A stretch of DNA of 64,000 nucleotides, from contig NZ_LMEB01000009.1 of NCBI RefSeq assembly GCF_001425945.1, positions 124,001 through 188,000 of the forward strand, written 5' to 3'. Numbering within the stretch: position 1 is the stretch's first letter; the number at the start of each line of letters is the position of its first letter. Positions 39,811 through 47,450 of the stretch are shown one piece after another. This stretch comes from Brevundimonas sp. Root1279 (GTDB lineage Bacteria; Pseudomonadota; Alphaproteobacteria; Caulobacterales; Caulobacteraceae). The position numbers and the translations under genes are program-made. The notes beneath the pieces are model-generated. The model had not been told where the DNA came from and searched no databases. It was given only the letters and a program-made list of their open reading frames with translations.

Positions 39811-40359
39811 TCACCCCCGCCAGCCGTCCTCGTCCAGGAACAGTTGCTCCTCCGGCGTCGTCTCTCGCCCCAGCATGCGGTTGCGGTGCGGGAAGCGGCC
39901 GAAGCGGGCGATGACGCCGTGGTGGTGTTCGGCCCAGCGGTCGTCGGCGGGACGCTCCATGCCCTGGAACAGCGTCACCTGCCGGTCCTGCAGGGCCAGA
40001 TCCTCGGCGTGCTGCAGCGGCAGGTAGAAGAAGCGCCGCAGGTCGTTCTCCAGCACCTGGTCCTGACCCTCGTCCAGCGCCATCACCGCGAAATGGCGGG
40101 CCAGCGGGTCGGTGGCGAAGGCATGGGCCGTGCCGCGGAAGGCGTTCCTGGGGAACTGGTCCAGCAGGATCAGCAGAGCCAGCGACCCCTCCGGCGTCTC
40201 CGCCCAGTGATCCAGCTCGCGCCGCGCCGCCGCCATGTGAGCCCCCTCGAACCGCTCGCGGAACAGGGCGTCGAAGGCCTCGTCCTTGGCGAACCACTTG
40301 GAGGGACCCGCCTCTTTCCAGAAGGCGACGACGTCGGAAGGGGTTATGTCTGCGCTCAT
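39811..40359 (-). CDS. DUF924 family protein
   Basis: 182 residues. The family core is plain: [86 protein letters not shown] helical TPR-like fold; function unknown. Its start codon overlaps the start of the divergent ketol-acid reductoisomerase-like gene by two bases (CATG). Confidence 0.86.
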   Translation of the reverse strand: MSADITPSDVVAFWKEAGPSKWFAKDEAFDALFRERFEGAHMAAARRELDHWAETPEGSLALLILLDQFPRNAFRGTAHAFATDPLARHFAVMALDEGQDQVLENDLRRFFYLPLQHAEDLALQDRQVTLFQGMERPADDRWAEHHHGVIARFGRFPHRNRMLGRETTPEEQLFLDEDGWRG

Positions 40360-41374
40360 GACCCAGCAGATAGCTACGCCGCTCCCCGCTTTCCACGACC
40401 GCGACTGCGATCTTTCCATCATCCGCGGCAAGCGGGTGGCCGTGATCGGCTACGGCAGCCAGGGGCGGACCCATGCGCTGAACCTGCGCGACTCGGGCGT
40501 CGCCGACATCGTCGTCGGGCTGAAGACCGGGTCGGCGACGCGGGCCAAGGCCGAGGCCGACGGGTTCCCGGTGATGACCGCCGGCGAGGCGACGGCGCAG
40601 GCCGACGTCGTCGCGGTCATGGTCTCGGACGAGGCCCACCGCGACCTGTGGCGCGACGAGCTGGAGCCCAACATCCGGCCGGGCGCGGCGCTGATCTTCG
40701 CCCACGGCCTGTCGGTGCGGTTCGAGCTGGTGAAGCCGCGCGCCGACCTCGACGTCATCCTCGCCTCTCCCAAGGGAATCGGGCCGCGCATCCGCGACCT
40801 CTATGTGGAGGGGCAGGGGGTGTTCTGCCTGTTCGGCGTGCAGCAGGACGCCACCGGGGGCGCCCATGCGCTCGGCCTGTCCTACGCGGCCGCGCTGGGC
40901 TGCGGCCGAAAGGGCATCCTTGAGACCACGATGAAGGACGAGTGCGAATCCGACCTGTTCGGCGAGCAGGTGGTGCTGTGCGGCGGCGTCGCCGAGCTGG
41001 TCGATTCCGCCTTCATGAAACTGGTCGGGGCCGGCTACCCGCCCGAGGTCGCCTGGTTCGAATGTTTCTATGAGCTGAAGCTGGTCACCGACCTGATGTT
41101 CGAGCGGGGAATCGCCGGGGCCTTCGGACGAATCTCCAACACCGCCGAGTACGGCGCCTACCTGACCGGCCCGCGGATCATCGGCGAGCCGTCGCGCGCG
41201 GCCATGGACGAGGTTCTCGCCGAGGTCCGCTCGGGCGCCTTCGTCGACAAGCTGATGGCCGACTACGACGCCGGATCGCCCGAACTGCTGGCGCGGCGCA
41301 AGGCGCTCGGCGAGCGCACCATCGAAGCGGTGGGCGCGCAACTGGCCGCCGTGTCCGCCAAAGCCAGCGGCTGA
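40358..41374 (+). CDS. Ketol-acid reductoisomerase paralogue (IlvC-like)
   Basis: 338 residues, near the class I length. The NADPH-binding Rossmann start ([22 protein letters not shown]) and the knotted domain with metal ligands ([35 protein letters not shown]) are present. Several normally invariant spots differ: GYGSQGH has R for H, AHGFSIHY reads AHGLSVRF, and the PGHTVR segment reads GPRIRDLY. It may therefore be a paralogue with a changed substrate or a second copy, rather than the main branched-chain amino acid enzyme. An in-frame Met at 40346 is an alternative start. Confidence 0.8.
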   Translation: MTQQIATPLPAFHDRDCDLSIIRGKRVAVIGYGSQGRTHALNLRDSGVADIVVGLKTGSATRAKAEADGFPVMTAGEATAQADVVAVMVSDEAHRDLWRDELEPNIRPGAALIFAHGLSVRFELVKPRADLDVILASPKGIGPRIRDLYVEGQGVFCLFGVQQDATGGAHALGLSYAAALGCGRKGILETTMKDECESDLFGEQVVLCGGVAELVDSAFMKLVGAGYPPEVAWFECFYELKLVTDLMFERGIAGAFGRISNTAEYGAYLTGPRIIGEPSRAAMDEVLAEVRSGAFVDKLMADYDAGSPELLARRKALGERTIEAVGAQLAAVSAKASG

Positions 41375-41378
41375 AACG

Positions 41379-41406
41379 AAAAGAGCGCCCCGAGGGGCGC
41401 TCTTTC
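41379..41406 (+). terminator. Intrinsic terminator after the IlvC-like gene
   Basis: AAAGAGCGCCCC at 41380 pairs with GGGGCGCTCTTT ending at about 41404, with a tiny loop, A-rich on the left and T-rich on the right, so it can work in both directions, including for tRNA-Pro on the other strand. Confidence 0.9.
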
Positions 41407-41433
41407 GTAGGCTCGGGAAGCCTCTCAAATAAA

Positions 41434-41510
41434 TGGTCGGAGTGGCAGGATTCGAACCTGCGACCCCTGCGTCCCGAACGCAGTGCTCTACCAGACTGAG
41501 CCACACTCCG
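41434..41510 (-). tRNA. tRNA-Pro (anticodon CGG)
   Basis: 77 bases. Acceptor CGGAGTG pairs with CACTCCG, followed by A and an encoded CCA (41436-41434). The anticodon stem CTGCG/CGCAG encloses TTCGGGA, giving anticodon CGG. T-arm GGTTCGAATCC is canonical. Confidence 0.96.
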
Positions 41511-41696
41511 ACTTGAGGAGCGGGCTTATAGCCATGGGTTTCGGGGGTCGCAAGCGCGGAAATTGGGTCGATCGAAAATAGTCTGACGGCCTGCTGAAAG
41601 AGACCTCGCACAAAGCGAAAACCGGGCTTGCGTCCGGCGCGACCTTGTCGTATCCGACCGCCTCCTCGCCGCAGGGCGGGGCCGCGCCGGACCTGC

Positions 41697-41770
41697 TGGG
41701 GAATGGTGTAATGGTAACACTCCGGTTTTTGGTACCGTCATTCTAGGTTCGAGTCCTAGTTCCCCAGCCA
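41697..41770 (+). tRNA. tRNA-Gln (anticodon TTG); probable prophage attachment site
   Basis: 74 bases with encoded CCA. Acceptor TGGGGAA pairs with TTCCCCA. The anticodon loop TTTTGGT gives anticodon TTG, and the T-arm is GGTTCGAGTCC. Prophage genes begin right after its 3' end, as expected if the phage integrates at the tRNA 3' half and restores it. The second att copy is not in the window, so this use is inferred. Confidence 0.95.
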
Positions 41771-41806
41771 TCCGCCTCCACTGGATTTGAGCGATAGTCA
41801 TCCCCT

Positions 41807-41825
41807 CCGGGGCGGGCCCGTTTTT
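41807..41825 (+). terminator. Possible terminator of tRNA-Gln
   Basis: A GC-rich segment with CCCC/GGGG and CGGGCCCG self-complementarity ends in TTTTT at 41821-41825, 37-55 bases past the tRNA. Weak stem, plausible position. Confidence 0.4.
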
Positions 41826-41862
41826 ACACCGGTTTTTACAGTTCTCGTTCCGTTCTTGTTCC
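41820..41862. repeat. Short direct repeats next to the tRNA-Gln junction
   Basis: GTTTTTACA occurs at 41820-41828 and 41832-41840 (12-bp step). It is followed by the tandem pair GTTCTCGTTCC (41841-41851) and GTTCTTGTTCC (41852-41862). Such arrays beside a tRNA junction resemble integrase arm-binding sites. This is position-based inference. Confidence 0.45.
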
Positions 41863-41887
41863 GGTATTCCTCCCCGCCGAGGGATGG

Positions 41888-42211
41888 ATGATGGAAGATC
41901 GCCTCTGGTTCCGGCCGAGCGAAGTCGCGGAGACCACGCGCATCATCGCGCGCTGCGTCCGCTGCCTCCACTCGCGGGACCTGGACCCGGCGACGCTTCC
42001 CGACGTGCCGCTGATCCAGACCGAGGCCAAGCTCCGGTGCGGATGGCGGGGCAAGGACGGCCAGCAACCTCCGTGCGGCAACCGGGCGCAGATCGAGATC
42101 ACCATCACCGCGCCAGGAATGGACGGGCGGGTCGAGCTGCCGGCTCCGCTGAAGCCCGGCGTCTTGGAGGCACGGCGCCGTTCGATGGGCGGACCTCCTC
42201 GTGCGCGATGA
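41888..42211 (+). CDS. Putative zinc-ribbon-like phage protein
   Basis: 107 residues (Met at 41891 also possible). CVRC near residue 23 and a later pair of cysteines (LRCGWRGKDGQQPPCGNRAQ) could bind zinc. It ends in a basic Arg-rich tail. It is the first prophage ORF after tRNA-Gln. No family recognised; a regulator or packaging accessory is possible. Confidence 0.6.
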   Translation: MMEDRLWFRPSEVAETTRIIARCVRCLHSRDLDPATLPDVPLIQTEAKLRCGWRGKDGQQPPCGNRAQIEITITAPGMDGRVELPAPLKPGVLEARRRSMGGPPRAR

Positions 42212-42321
42212 CCTGGCTGAGGCTGCGCATGTCGATCATCCGCGCGCAGGTCGGGCATCTGATCCAAGGGGCGGCCATGGAACCGCCAACCGGTCGCGGC
42301 GCTGATCCGTTCCGATGGGAG

Positions 42322-42381
42322 AAAGTGTGTTTCGCTACACACTTTTCCTTGCTTCCCGCCAGAGTGTGTGCAATAACACAC
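42322..42381 (+). promoter_or_regulatory. Twin inverted repeats upstream of hicA (operators)
   Basis: Site 1 is AAAGTGTGT-N6-ACACACTTT (42322-42345); site 2 is GTGTGT-N6-ACACAC (42364-42381). Both share the half-site GTGTGT with a 6-bp spacer, and their centres are 39 bp apart. Site 2 ends 3 bp before the hicA ATG. A possible promoter (TTGCTT at 42350, CAATAA at about 42371) lies between and over them. HicB carries a DNA-binding domain and normally represses its own operon, so these are its likely operators. Confidence 0.75.
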
Positions 42382-42383
42382 CC

Positions 42384-42572
42384 ATGGACAGCCGGACGAT
42401 CATTTCCCTCCTGAGGGCCGACGGATGGTTCCTCGTGAACCAGAAGGGCAGCCACCAGCAGTACAGGCACCCGACGAAACCGGGGCGGGTGACGATCGTC
42501 CACCCTCGCAAGGACTTCCCGACCGGGACCTTGAAGAGCATCGAACAACAGAGCGGCGTGAGGCTCCGGTGA
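42384..42572 (+). CDS. hicA: HicA mRNA-interferase toxin
   Basis: 62 residues, double-stranded-RNA-binding-like fold: IISLLRADGWFLVNQKGSHQQYRHPTKPG with the catalytic His in KGSHQQY, then VTIVHPRKDFPTGTLKSIEQQSG. HicA cleaves mRNA until bound by HicB. The ATG starts 3 bp after the second inverted repeat, leaving almost no leader. Confidence 0.93.
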   Translation: MDSRTIISLLRADGWFLVNQKGSHQQYRHPTKPGRVTIVHPRKDFPTGTLKSIEQQSGVRLR

Positions 42573-42610
42573 GAACCGGAGTCCAACCGCGCCAGACCAA
42601 GGAGGGTCAC

Positions 42611-43108
42611 ATGGCAACCCGAACCTACATCGCAGTGGTCGAGGAGTCGTCCCAGGGCGGCTACGGGGTCTGGTTCCCTGACCTGCCCGGCTGCGTCTCG
42701 GCCGGCGATGACCTGGACGAGGCCTGCACCAATGCGGTCGAGGCCCTGTCGCTGCACCTGGACGGGATGATCGAGGACGGCCAGGAGCCGCCGGAGGCCC
42801 GCTCAATGGATCAGGTCGACAAGGATCTCGACAAGCCCGCGGGGAGGTTCATCTATTCCGCGATCACCGCCGAGGTCGAAGACGACGGCGAGCGCGTCAA
42901 CGTCTACCTGCCGAAGTCGCTGCTCACCCAGATCAAGCGGTTCGGCGAGCGTACAGGCATCGACAACCGGTCGACGTTCTTGCGGCTGGCCGCGCGGCAA
43001 TACCTGAACTTCGAGCGCGGGGGCGAGACGGTGAAGATCAAGGCGAGCCGCACCATGTCCGGAGTGAGGGTCAAGCCGAAGGGAAAGAAGGCGGAGGCTG
43101 CGTCATGA
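42611..43108 (+). CDS. hicB: HicB antitoxin
   Basis: 165 residues from ATG at 42611 with GGAGG eight bases upstream. N-terminal RNase H-like fold (YIAVVEESSQGGYGVWFPDLPGCVSAGDDLDEA) binds HicA. The C-terminal part (VNVYLPKSLLTQIKRFGERTGIDNRSTFLRLAARQYL) is a ribbon-helix-helix DNA-binding domain suited to the operators upstream of hicA. Such pairs may stabilise the prophage or block other phages. Confidence 0.92.
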   Translation: MATRTYIAVVEESSQGGYGVWFPDLPGCVSAGDDLDEACTNAVEALSLHLDGMIEDGQEPPEARSMDQVDKDLDKPAGRFIYSAITAEVEDDGERVNVYLPKSLLTQIKRFGERTGIDNRSTFLRLAARQYLNFERGGETVKIKASRTMSGVRVKPKGKKAEAAS

Positions 43109-43413
43109 CGATGTTGGAGAAGGTCGCCGAGGCGATGTATCGGGCGCTCGAAGGCGGCGAGGCGATGCCTCGCTCGGATTGGATCGAAGACACCACGTAC
43201 TTCGACGACGTGAAGGTTGACGGAACCGTGGACCTCAAGAAGCTGGCCCGCGCAGCCCTGATGGCTATTCGGGAGCCGGACTGGGCATGGGGCGAGAAGG
43301 TGGTGGAGTCCGATACCGACGCGTCGCCGTACAACCCCCATCCGGTCGCGGCCTTCACCGCCATGATCGACGCCATCCTGAACGAAGAAGGCCCGCCACC
43401 CCCGAAGGAGTGA
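43105..43413 (+). CDS. Phage protein of unknown function
   Basis: 102 residues, start overlapping the hicB stop by 4 bases (ATGA), so part of the hic operon. Acidic with two helices (EKVAEAMYRALEGGEAMPRSDW and DLKKLARAALMAI), ending HPVAAFTAMIDAILNEEG. Proteins of this shape are common small phage ORFs; function unknown. Confidence 0.7.
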   Translation: MTMLEKVAEAMYRALEGGEAMPRSDWIEDTTYFDDVKVDGTVDLKKLARAALMAIREPDWAWGEKVVESDTDASPYNPHPVAAFTAMIDAILNEEGPPPPKE

Positions 43414-43526
43414 CGGGCCGTCGCGGTACGGTAAGCTACGTCGCGGCCGGGGGAACATACGCCCGACGAATGCCCAGTTCGCCGGCTGAAGGAACCGCCC
43501 AGCGGGCCCGCGACATCCTTATAGCA

Positions 43527-43560
43527 GAAAGGCCCACCCCGGCGAACCGGAAGCGGGCCT
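43527..43560 (-). terminator. Terminator of the prophage late operon
   Basis: On the minus strand AGGCCC (43560-43555) and GGGCCT (43535-43530) bracket an inner CCGG-TTCG-CCGG tetraloop hairpin, followed by TTTCT. It sits about 95 bp beyond the last late gene, the expected end of the leftward transcript. Confidence 0.7.
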
Positions 43561-43655
43561 CGACGCCTCTCGGGCGCTGGCGCCGAACTGGTGCCGAAAG
43601 GGCGGTTTTCGCCGCTCTCGTCCAGTGTTGGCGGGCATTTGTGGGTGGTGCCGAA

Positions 43656-44009
43656 CTAGCCCGGCCAGAGGCGCTTGAACCAGGGCTTCGGCTTGAGTCG
43701 TTCTGATGCCTCGGCGTCCCGCGCCTCACAGCGCTCCACGATGGTCAGCGCATCCGCGGCCCTGCCGTTTGCCTTATCCAGTTGACCCACCGCGGCGTCG
43801 GCGTAGGCCGACCAGTCGCCGGCCGTCGAGCCCGACGGAAGAGCGGGAGCCGGAACACCGTCGCGCCAGTCAGCGGGGACGAGCGTCGAGCAGGGCGACG
43901 CATTCAGGATCGCGACGGGATGACTGGCGCAGGCAGATAGCCCGCCGAGTAGCGGCGTCGAGGCCAGGATCAAGGCGCACGTCAGCGCCCGGCGCGTTGA
44001 GGATCGCAT
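43656..44009 (-). CDS. Rz1-like outer-membrane spanin lipoprotein (candidate)
   Basis: 117 residues. Signal with lipobox LSAC (about residue 27), then a Pro-containing middle (PADWRDGVPAPALPSG) and helical end. It starts inside the preceding Rz-like gene in another frame, 140-base overlap, as Rz/Rz1 pairs do. Spanins fuse inner and outer membranes at lysis. Confidence 0.7.
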   Translation of the reverse strand: MRSSTRRALTCALILASTPLLGGLSACASHPVAILNASPCSTLVPADWRDGVPAPALPSGSTAGDWSAYADAAVGQLDKANGRAADALTIVERCEARDAEASERLKPKPWFKRLWPG

Positions 44010-44256
44010 CGCGGTTCTCCTTCGTCTGGTTGTCGGTCTGGTCGTCTCGCTTGGCGGCGCCGCTGACGACGGCTACGGCGTCCCTGCCGGCCGCGGCCTG
44101 GCCTTGGGCCTGAACCCCCGTCGCCCGGTTGAGGTTGGCGCTCTCGCGGCTCCTGCGGGCCTCGGTGAGGGCGAACAGCACCAGGACGACGACGAGCAGG
44201 GCGACAGCGGCTACGGCCACCCAGCCGGCGCGGGTGAGATCGCGAAGGGGGTTCAC
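43870..44256 (-). CDS. Rz-like inner-membrane spanin (candidate)
   Basis: 128 residues from a GTG overlapping the endolysin stop (GTGA). One N-terminal membrane helix (GWVAVAAVALLVVVLVLFALT) then a periplasmic charged helix region (EARRSRESANLNRATG..KENRDAIL) of spanin type. Its 3' half overlaps the lipoprotein gene. Confidence 0.7.
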   Translation of the reverse strand: MNPLRDLTRAGWVAVAAVALLVVVLVLFALTEARRSRESANLNRATGVQAQGQAAAGRDAVAVVSGAAKRDDQTDNQTKENRDAILNAPGADVRLDPGLDAATRRAICLRQSSRRDPECVALLDARPR

Positions 44257-44822
44257 TTGCCCGTCCTCATCTGCTGAGCCAGGCGCACGGCGCGCTGCCC
44301 GACCTGACGGGCCCACTTCGAGGCGAGCATCCCGTCAGCGGCGCGGCCGTACTGGCCGGTCTGGACGAAGCCGAGGGTGTTCTTGAAGCCGAGCAGCCCC
44401 TCGACGCCGAGGTTGTAGGCCATGTTGTGCAGGACGCGCCGGCGGACGGGATCCAGCTTGGCGGCCCAGGGCGCGCGCTCCTCGAAGCGGCGGGCGTGGT
44501 CCTCCGCCATCTCGATAAGGCGCTGCTCGGCCTGGGCGTCGGTCCAGACGACCCCCTTGCGGATGTCCTTGCCGGTGGCGCCGTAGCCGATCGTCCAAGG
44601 GTCTCCGCCGGACAGGGGATCGGGGTAGGCATTCAGCCTCAGGCCTTCATCGCGCTTCAGGTCCTCGATCAGTTGGGCGTCCGTGATGCGGTCGGGCTCG
44701 CCCTCCTCACGCGGGAAGCCCAGCCCGTCGGCCAGCGCGTCGATCAAGTTCACCTGCTCCTGGCTGAAGCTCTGCTCGGGCGCGAACAGGCGGATGCAGT
44801 CGAACAGCTCCTTGCGGCTCAT
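44253..44822 (-). CDS. Endolysin, GH24 lysozyme
   Basis: 189 residues. A T4/P22-type muramidase: catalytic Glu in LKRDEGLRLNAYPD (E59), Asp in the same loop (D68) and Thr in DPWTIGYGATG (T77). It has an extra N-terminal helical stretch of about 50 residues and no signal peptide, so export should depend on a holin. Holin-like genes lie upstream in the operon and spanins follow. Confidence 0.9.
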   Translation of the reverse strand: MSRKELFDCIRLFAPEQSFSQEQVNLIDALADGLGFPREEGEPDRITDAQLIEDLKRDEGLRLNAYPDPLSGGDPWTIGYGATGKDIRKGVVWTDAQAEQRLIEMAEDHARRFEERAPWAAKLDPVRRRVLHNMAYNLGVEGLLGFKNTLGFVQTGQYGRAADGMLASKWARQVGQRAVRLAQQMRTGK

Positions 44823-44872
44823 GGTCGGCCTCCAGATTGTCGGGGGATGCTTTGCTGTGGCAGGGTCGAGCC

Positions 44873-45013
44873 ATGCCGTGGTCGCAGCCAGAGCCGGAGC
44901 GTGAGCCGGCGCCGTTCGAGCGGGTCGGGCTGTTCGTCTATCGGCTCGGTTGGCTCGGCGTGACCGGGTTCGTGATCTTCGGCGCGATCGTGGGTTGGAG
45001 CCTGATGGACTAG
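44873..45013 (+). CDS. 46-residue membrane peptide on the opposite strand
   Basis: ATG at 44873, weak CAGGG ribosome site. A Glu/Pro-rich head then one hydrophobic segment (VGLFVYRLGWLGVTGFVIFG) ending WSLMD. It occupies the only roomy gap in the late operon and runs against it, overlapping the adaptor gene stop by 4 bases. It could be a prophage-expressed accessory peptide or chance. Confidence 0.45.
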   Translation: MPWSQPEPEREPAPFERVGLFVYRLGWLGVTGFVIFGAIVGWSLMD

Positions 45014-45285
45014 CGGCCCAGGATCGGGAGCTTCACCTGAGCACCGATCTTGCGGCCGGCGGCGGTGTCGGCCAGCAGGTTCACCCGCGTGGTCGTCGCC
45101 CGGGTTCCACCGCCGCTGATGCGCAGGGTGGTCAGGGCTCCGACCGTGTCCTCTTCGTCGATCACTATGCCGCCGACTGGCGACGCTGTGACCGTGGTCA
45201 CGGTGTCGCCGTCCAGGGCGGCGGTCCAGTCGATCTCATAGTCCAGGACTTCGTCACCGAACTTCGCGGGCCAGCTGAGGATCAT
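45010..45285 (-). CDS. Phage fibre-tail adaptor-like protein
   Basis: 91 residues: MILSWPAKFGDEVLDYEIDW, then VTTVTASPVGGIVI and a beta-rich end. The pattern (WPxK.P.E.LDYxIDW, DTIxTxTasp) is that of small fibre-tail adaptor proteins in tailed phages. Its start overlaps the stop of the big repeat-bearing fibre gene by 4 bases. Confidence 0.7.
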   Translation of the reverse strand: MILSWPAKFGDEVLDYEIDWTAALDGDTVTTVTASPVGGIVIDEEDTVGALTTLRISGGGTRATTTRVNLLADTAAGRKIGAQVKLPILGR

Positions 45286-46937
45286 GGGACGGTCACTCTT
45301 CTGGATTGAGCGGGCAGGAAGGCGGAGCGGGAATGGGCGGAAACGGCCACAGACCGCGCCTGGGCGGGCGTGGAGGTGCGACGGAGGGTGACGGGGGCGA
45401 GGACCAGACGGGACACGGCTGGGACGGCTACGCGGCGCTCGGGAGGGACGGCGCTCGGCTGACCGCCTGCCTGGCCGGCGGCTGTGTCAGCCCCCTCTGC
45501 GACAGCCAGAGTGGCGCGGATAGCAAGGACGCCCGAGCCGGATGCGCTGTCGGGGCTCTCGGCGATGGTGGCCGAGCCGGTCCCGGCCAGAGGAGCGAGC
45601 GATCCAGAGGCCGAAACCTCGTCCGGCCCCTCGGTGATGGCCACCGAGCCCCGCAGGGCCAGGGTCGCAGACCCTGAGGCGGTGTCGCTCGCCTCCGTGA
45701 CGGGCCCGACAGCCATGATCCCCAGGGCGGCCGCGCCTGCAACACCGTCCGGAGCCTCGGTCAGCGCAGCCACACCCTTGAGGGCCAGCGCGCCGTTCGA
45801 GGACGTGGTGTCGGCGGCCTCCGTAATGGCGGCTGAGCCGGCGATCGGAGGGGCGATGCCGGTGGCCGAGACGACGTCCGCCGCTTCGCTGACCGCCGCC
45901 GCGCCGGCAAGCGGTAGGACCCCGGCGGCGACGGCCGTGTCAGCGCTCTCGGTGACCGAGCCTTGCCCGGCGAGCTTGAGGGCGCCCGCGGCCGCCGCGG
46001 TGTCGCTGGCCTCCGTGATCGCAGCAGCGGCCGACAGAGTCAGCTTGGCCGCAGCGGCGGCGGTGTCCGAGGCCTCAGTGATCGCGGCGCTCGCCCGAAG
46101 CGGGAGCGCGCCCGACGCGCCGACGGTATCGGCGGCCTCGGTGATCGAGGCTGCGCCCGCCACCGCGAGCGTCCCGACCGCGCCCGCGGTGTCCGCGTCC
46201 TCGGTCACCGCCGCCGCGCCGGCGATGGCCGCCGGCGCGTTCGAACTGAACGCCGCCGCGATCATGACATGCGCGCAAGCCAGGGCGTTGGTGGACTGGA
46301 TGGTCCCTGTCGACCCGGCCGATGACTTCACGGCATCGGCCACACCGATTGAGCAGTCCGCCCCGTTGAGAGTGTTGGTGCTGACGCGTCGCCGCCAGGC
46401 GTTGGCGCTGATCGCTCCGGTCGTGGCGTCCGTCGTCGTGCCGCTGCTGGTCGAGGGGTCCGTCGCCAGGAACGCCGACGCCGCTCCCGTGCGGCCCCCG
46501 CAGGCCACGGCGACGATCAGCGCGCCCGCGGCAACCGTCAGGCCCGCGGTGCTTGCCGCGGTGACGTTGGTGGCCGTGACCGCCTTGGAGCTTTCGTCGA
46601 AGGTGAAGCCGTCGGGGTTGCGATAGGCGATGATCCGGCCGACCGCCGCGTCGCCGCCCGTCCGGGTGAACATGCCGGAGGGGTTTGACCCGCCCCTGAC
46701 GATGTAGGCCATGAGGCCGCCGGGGATCGACGTCGTGACCCCGGTGTCCGTGTTCGCCCCGGTGTTCTCCTGCTCGATGAGCGTCCAGCCGGCTGGGACG
46801 GTGAAGGCAGGACTGTCCCGGTAGGAGATGTAGCCGATCAGGAGGTCGCCCGCCGCGATACCCGCAGGCATGGCGAGGGTGCAGGCCCCGCCCGACGAGT
46901 TCGACGCGCTGCCGATCGCGACCAGCTCCCACGCCAT
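45282..46937 (-). CDS. Tail fibre protein with 12 tandem 21-residue repeats
   Basis: 551 residues. The N-terminal domain (about 1-230; MAWELVAIGSASNSSGGACTL, AGWTLIEQENTGANTDTG, AVGRIIAYRNPDG) is a beta-sandwich common in phage tail proteins. Residues 237-492 consist of twelve near-21-residue copies with consensus xxAAITEASDTAAAAGALxL. The Arg-rich end has several (P)A.SR..VPA units. Probably a receptor-contact fibre whose shaft length can change by repeat number. Start ATG at 46937. Confidence 0.75.
   Translation of the reverse strand: MAWELVAIGSASNSSGGACTLAMPAGIAAGDLLIGYISYRDSPAFTVPAGWTLIEQENTGANTDTGVTTSIPGGLMAYIVRGGSNPSGMFTRTGGDAAVGRIIAYRNPDGFTFDESSKAVTATNVTAASTAGLTVAAGALIVAVACGGRTGAASAFLATDPSTSSGTTTDATTGAISANAWRRRVSTNTLNGADCSIGVADAVKSSAGSTGTIQSTNALACAHVMIAAAFSSNAPAAIAGAAAVTEDADTAGAVGTLAVAGAASITEAADTVGASGALPLRASAAITEASDTAAAAAKLTLSAAAAITEASDTAAAAGALKLAGQGSVTESADTAVAAGVLPLAGAAAVSEAADVVSATGIAPPIAGSAAITEAADTTSSNGALALKGVAALTEAPDGVAGAAALGIMAVGPVTEASDTASGSATLALRGSVAITEGPDEVSASGSLAPLAGTGSATIAESPDSASGSGVLAIRATLAVAEGADTAAGQAGGQPSAVPPERRVAVPAVSRLVLAPVTLRRTSTPAQARSVAVSAHSRSAFLPAQSRRVTVP
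45462..46229 (-). repeat. Protein-coding tandem repeat array (12 x about 63 bp)
   Basis: Twelve units of 20-24 codons, each carrying (A/S)(V/I)(T/A/S)E(A/S/G)xD followed by small residues and (A/T)L. The DNA is diverged between units, so it is an old array kept by selection at the protein level, not a recent expansion. Confidence 0.85.
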
Positions 46938-46981
46938 GCCCTAGCCCTCCGTCTTGATCAGGCCAGGGCAGTGCACCGGGA

Positions 46982-47386
46982 TCAGTTCGCGGCGGTGAGG
47001 GTGAACGAGGTGATCGAGAACGCTTGGCCGGCCGCGAAGACGACGTTGTCGACGGTGAGGTTGCCGCCGCCACTGGTCACGGTGACGTCGCCGCGAAGAC
47101 CAACGGTCGTGCCGTCCGAGGCGACGATCTCGAAGTGGCCGGCGGTGCCCGCGTTATCGGCCGACGTGTCCTCCCAGGTGCCGCTCTTGGCCTTCGACCG
47201 CGACGACGCAGCGGCCATCCAGTCGGAGGGCAGGGTGCAGGTTGCAAGGACGGTCCCCGACGACGCGGTGGCGACGGTGGCCGGGGCCGCGCCGGTGCGG
47301 ATGCGCAGGATGGCGGACGTGCCGATGGTGCTCTCGACGGCGTCGAGGCGGGCGTTGGCGATGGCGGTCGAGTAGGTCAGGGCCAC
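46982..47386 (-). CDS. Phage structural protein, probably tail-associated
   Basis: 134 residues from a GTG with GGAG eight bases upstream. Small-residue- and Thr-rich: LTYSTAIANARLDAVESTIG, LRIRTGAAPATVATASSGTV, then beta strands ending FTLTAAN. Similar small proteins sit beside fibre genes in many tailed phages. Precise role unknown. Confidence 0.7.
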   Translation of the reverse strand: MALTYSTAIANARLDAVESTIGTSAILRIRTGAAPATVATASSGTVLATCTLPSDWMAAASSRSKAKSGTWEDTSADNAGTAGHFEIVASDGTTVGLRGDVTVTSGGGNLTVDNVVFAAGQAFSITSFTLTAAN

Positions 47387-47450
47387 GAGGAGTCTCCATG
47401 CAGAAGCTCGCAGCCGAGGCCGCGCTGGGGTTGGTCAGAGGTGGGGTTGG

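Noticed and set aside
41526-42067. Integrase remnant next to tRNA-Gln on the minus strand
   Set aside because: The minus-strand frames carry no tyrosine recombinase motifs and lie opposite better plus-strand ORFs.
45462-46229. CRISPR-like array
   Set aside because: The periodicity is in the coded protein and the DNA units are diverged, with no constant repeat and no cas genes.
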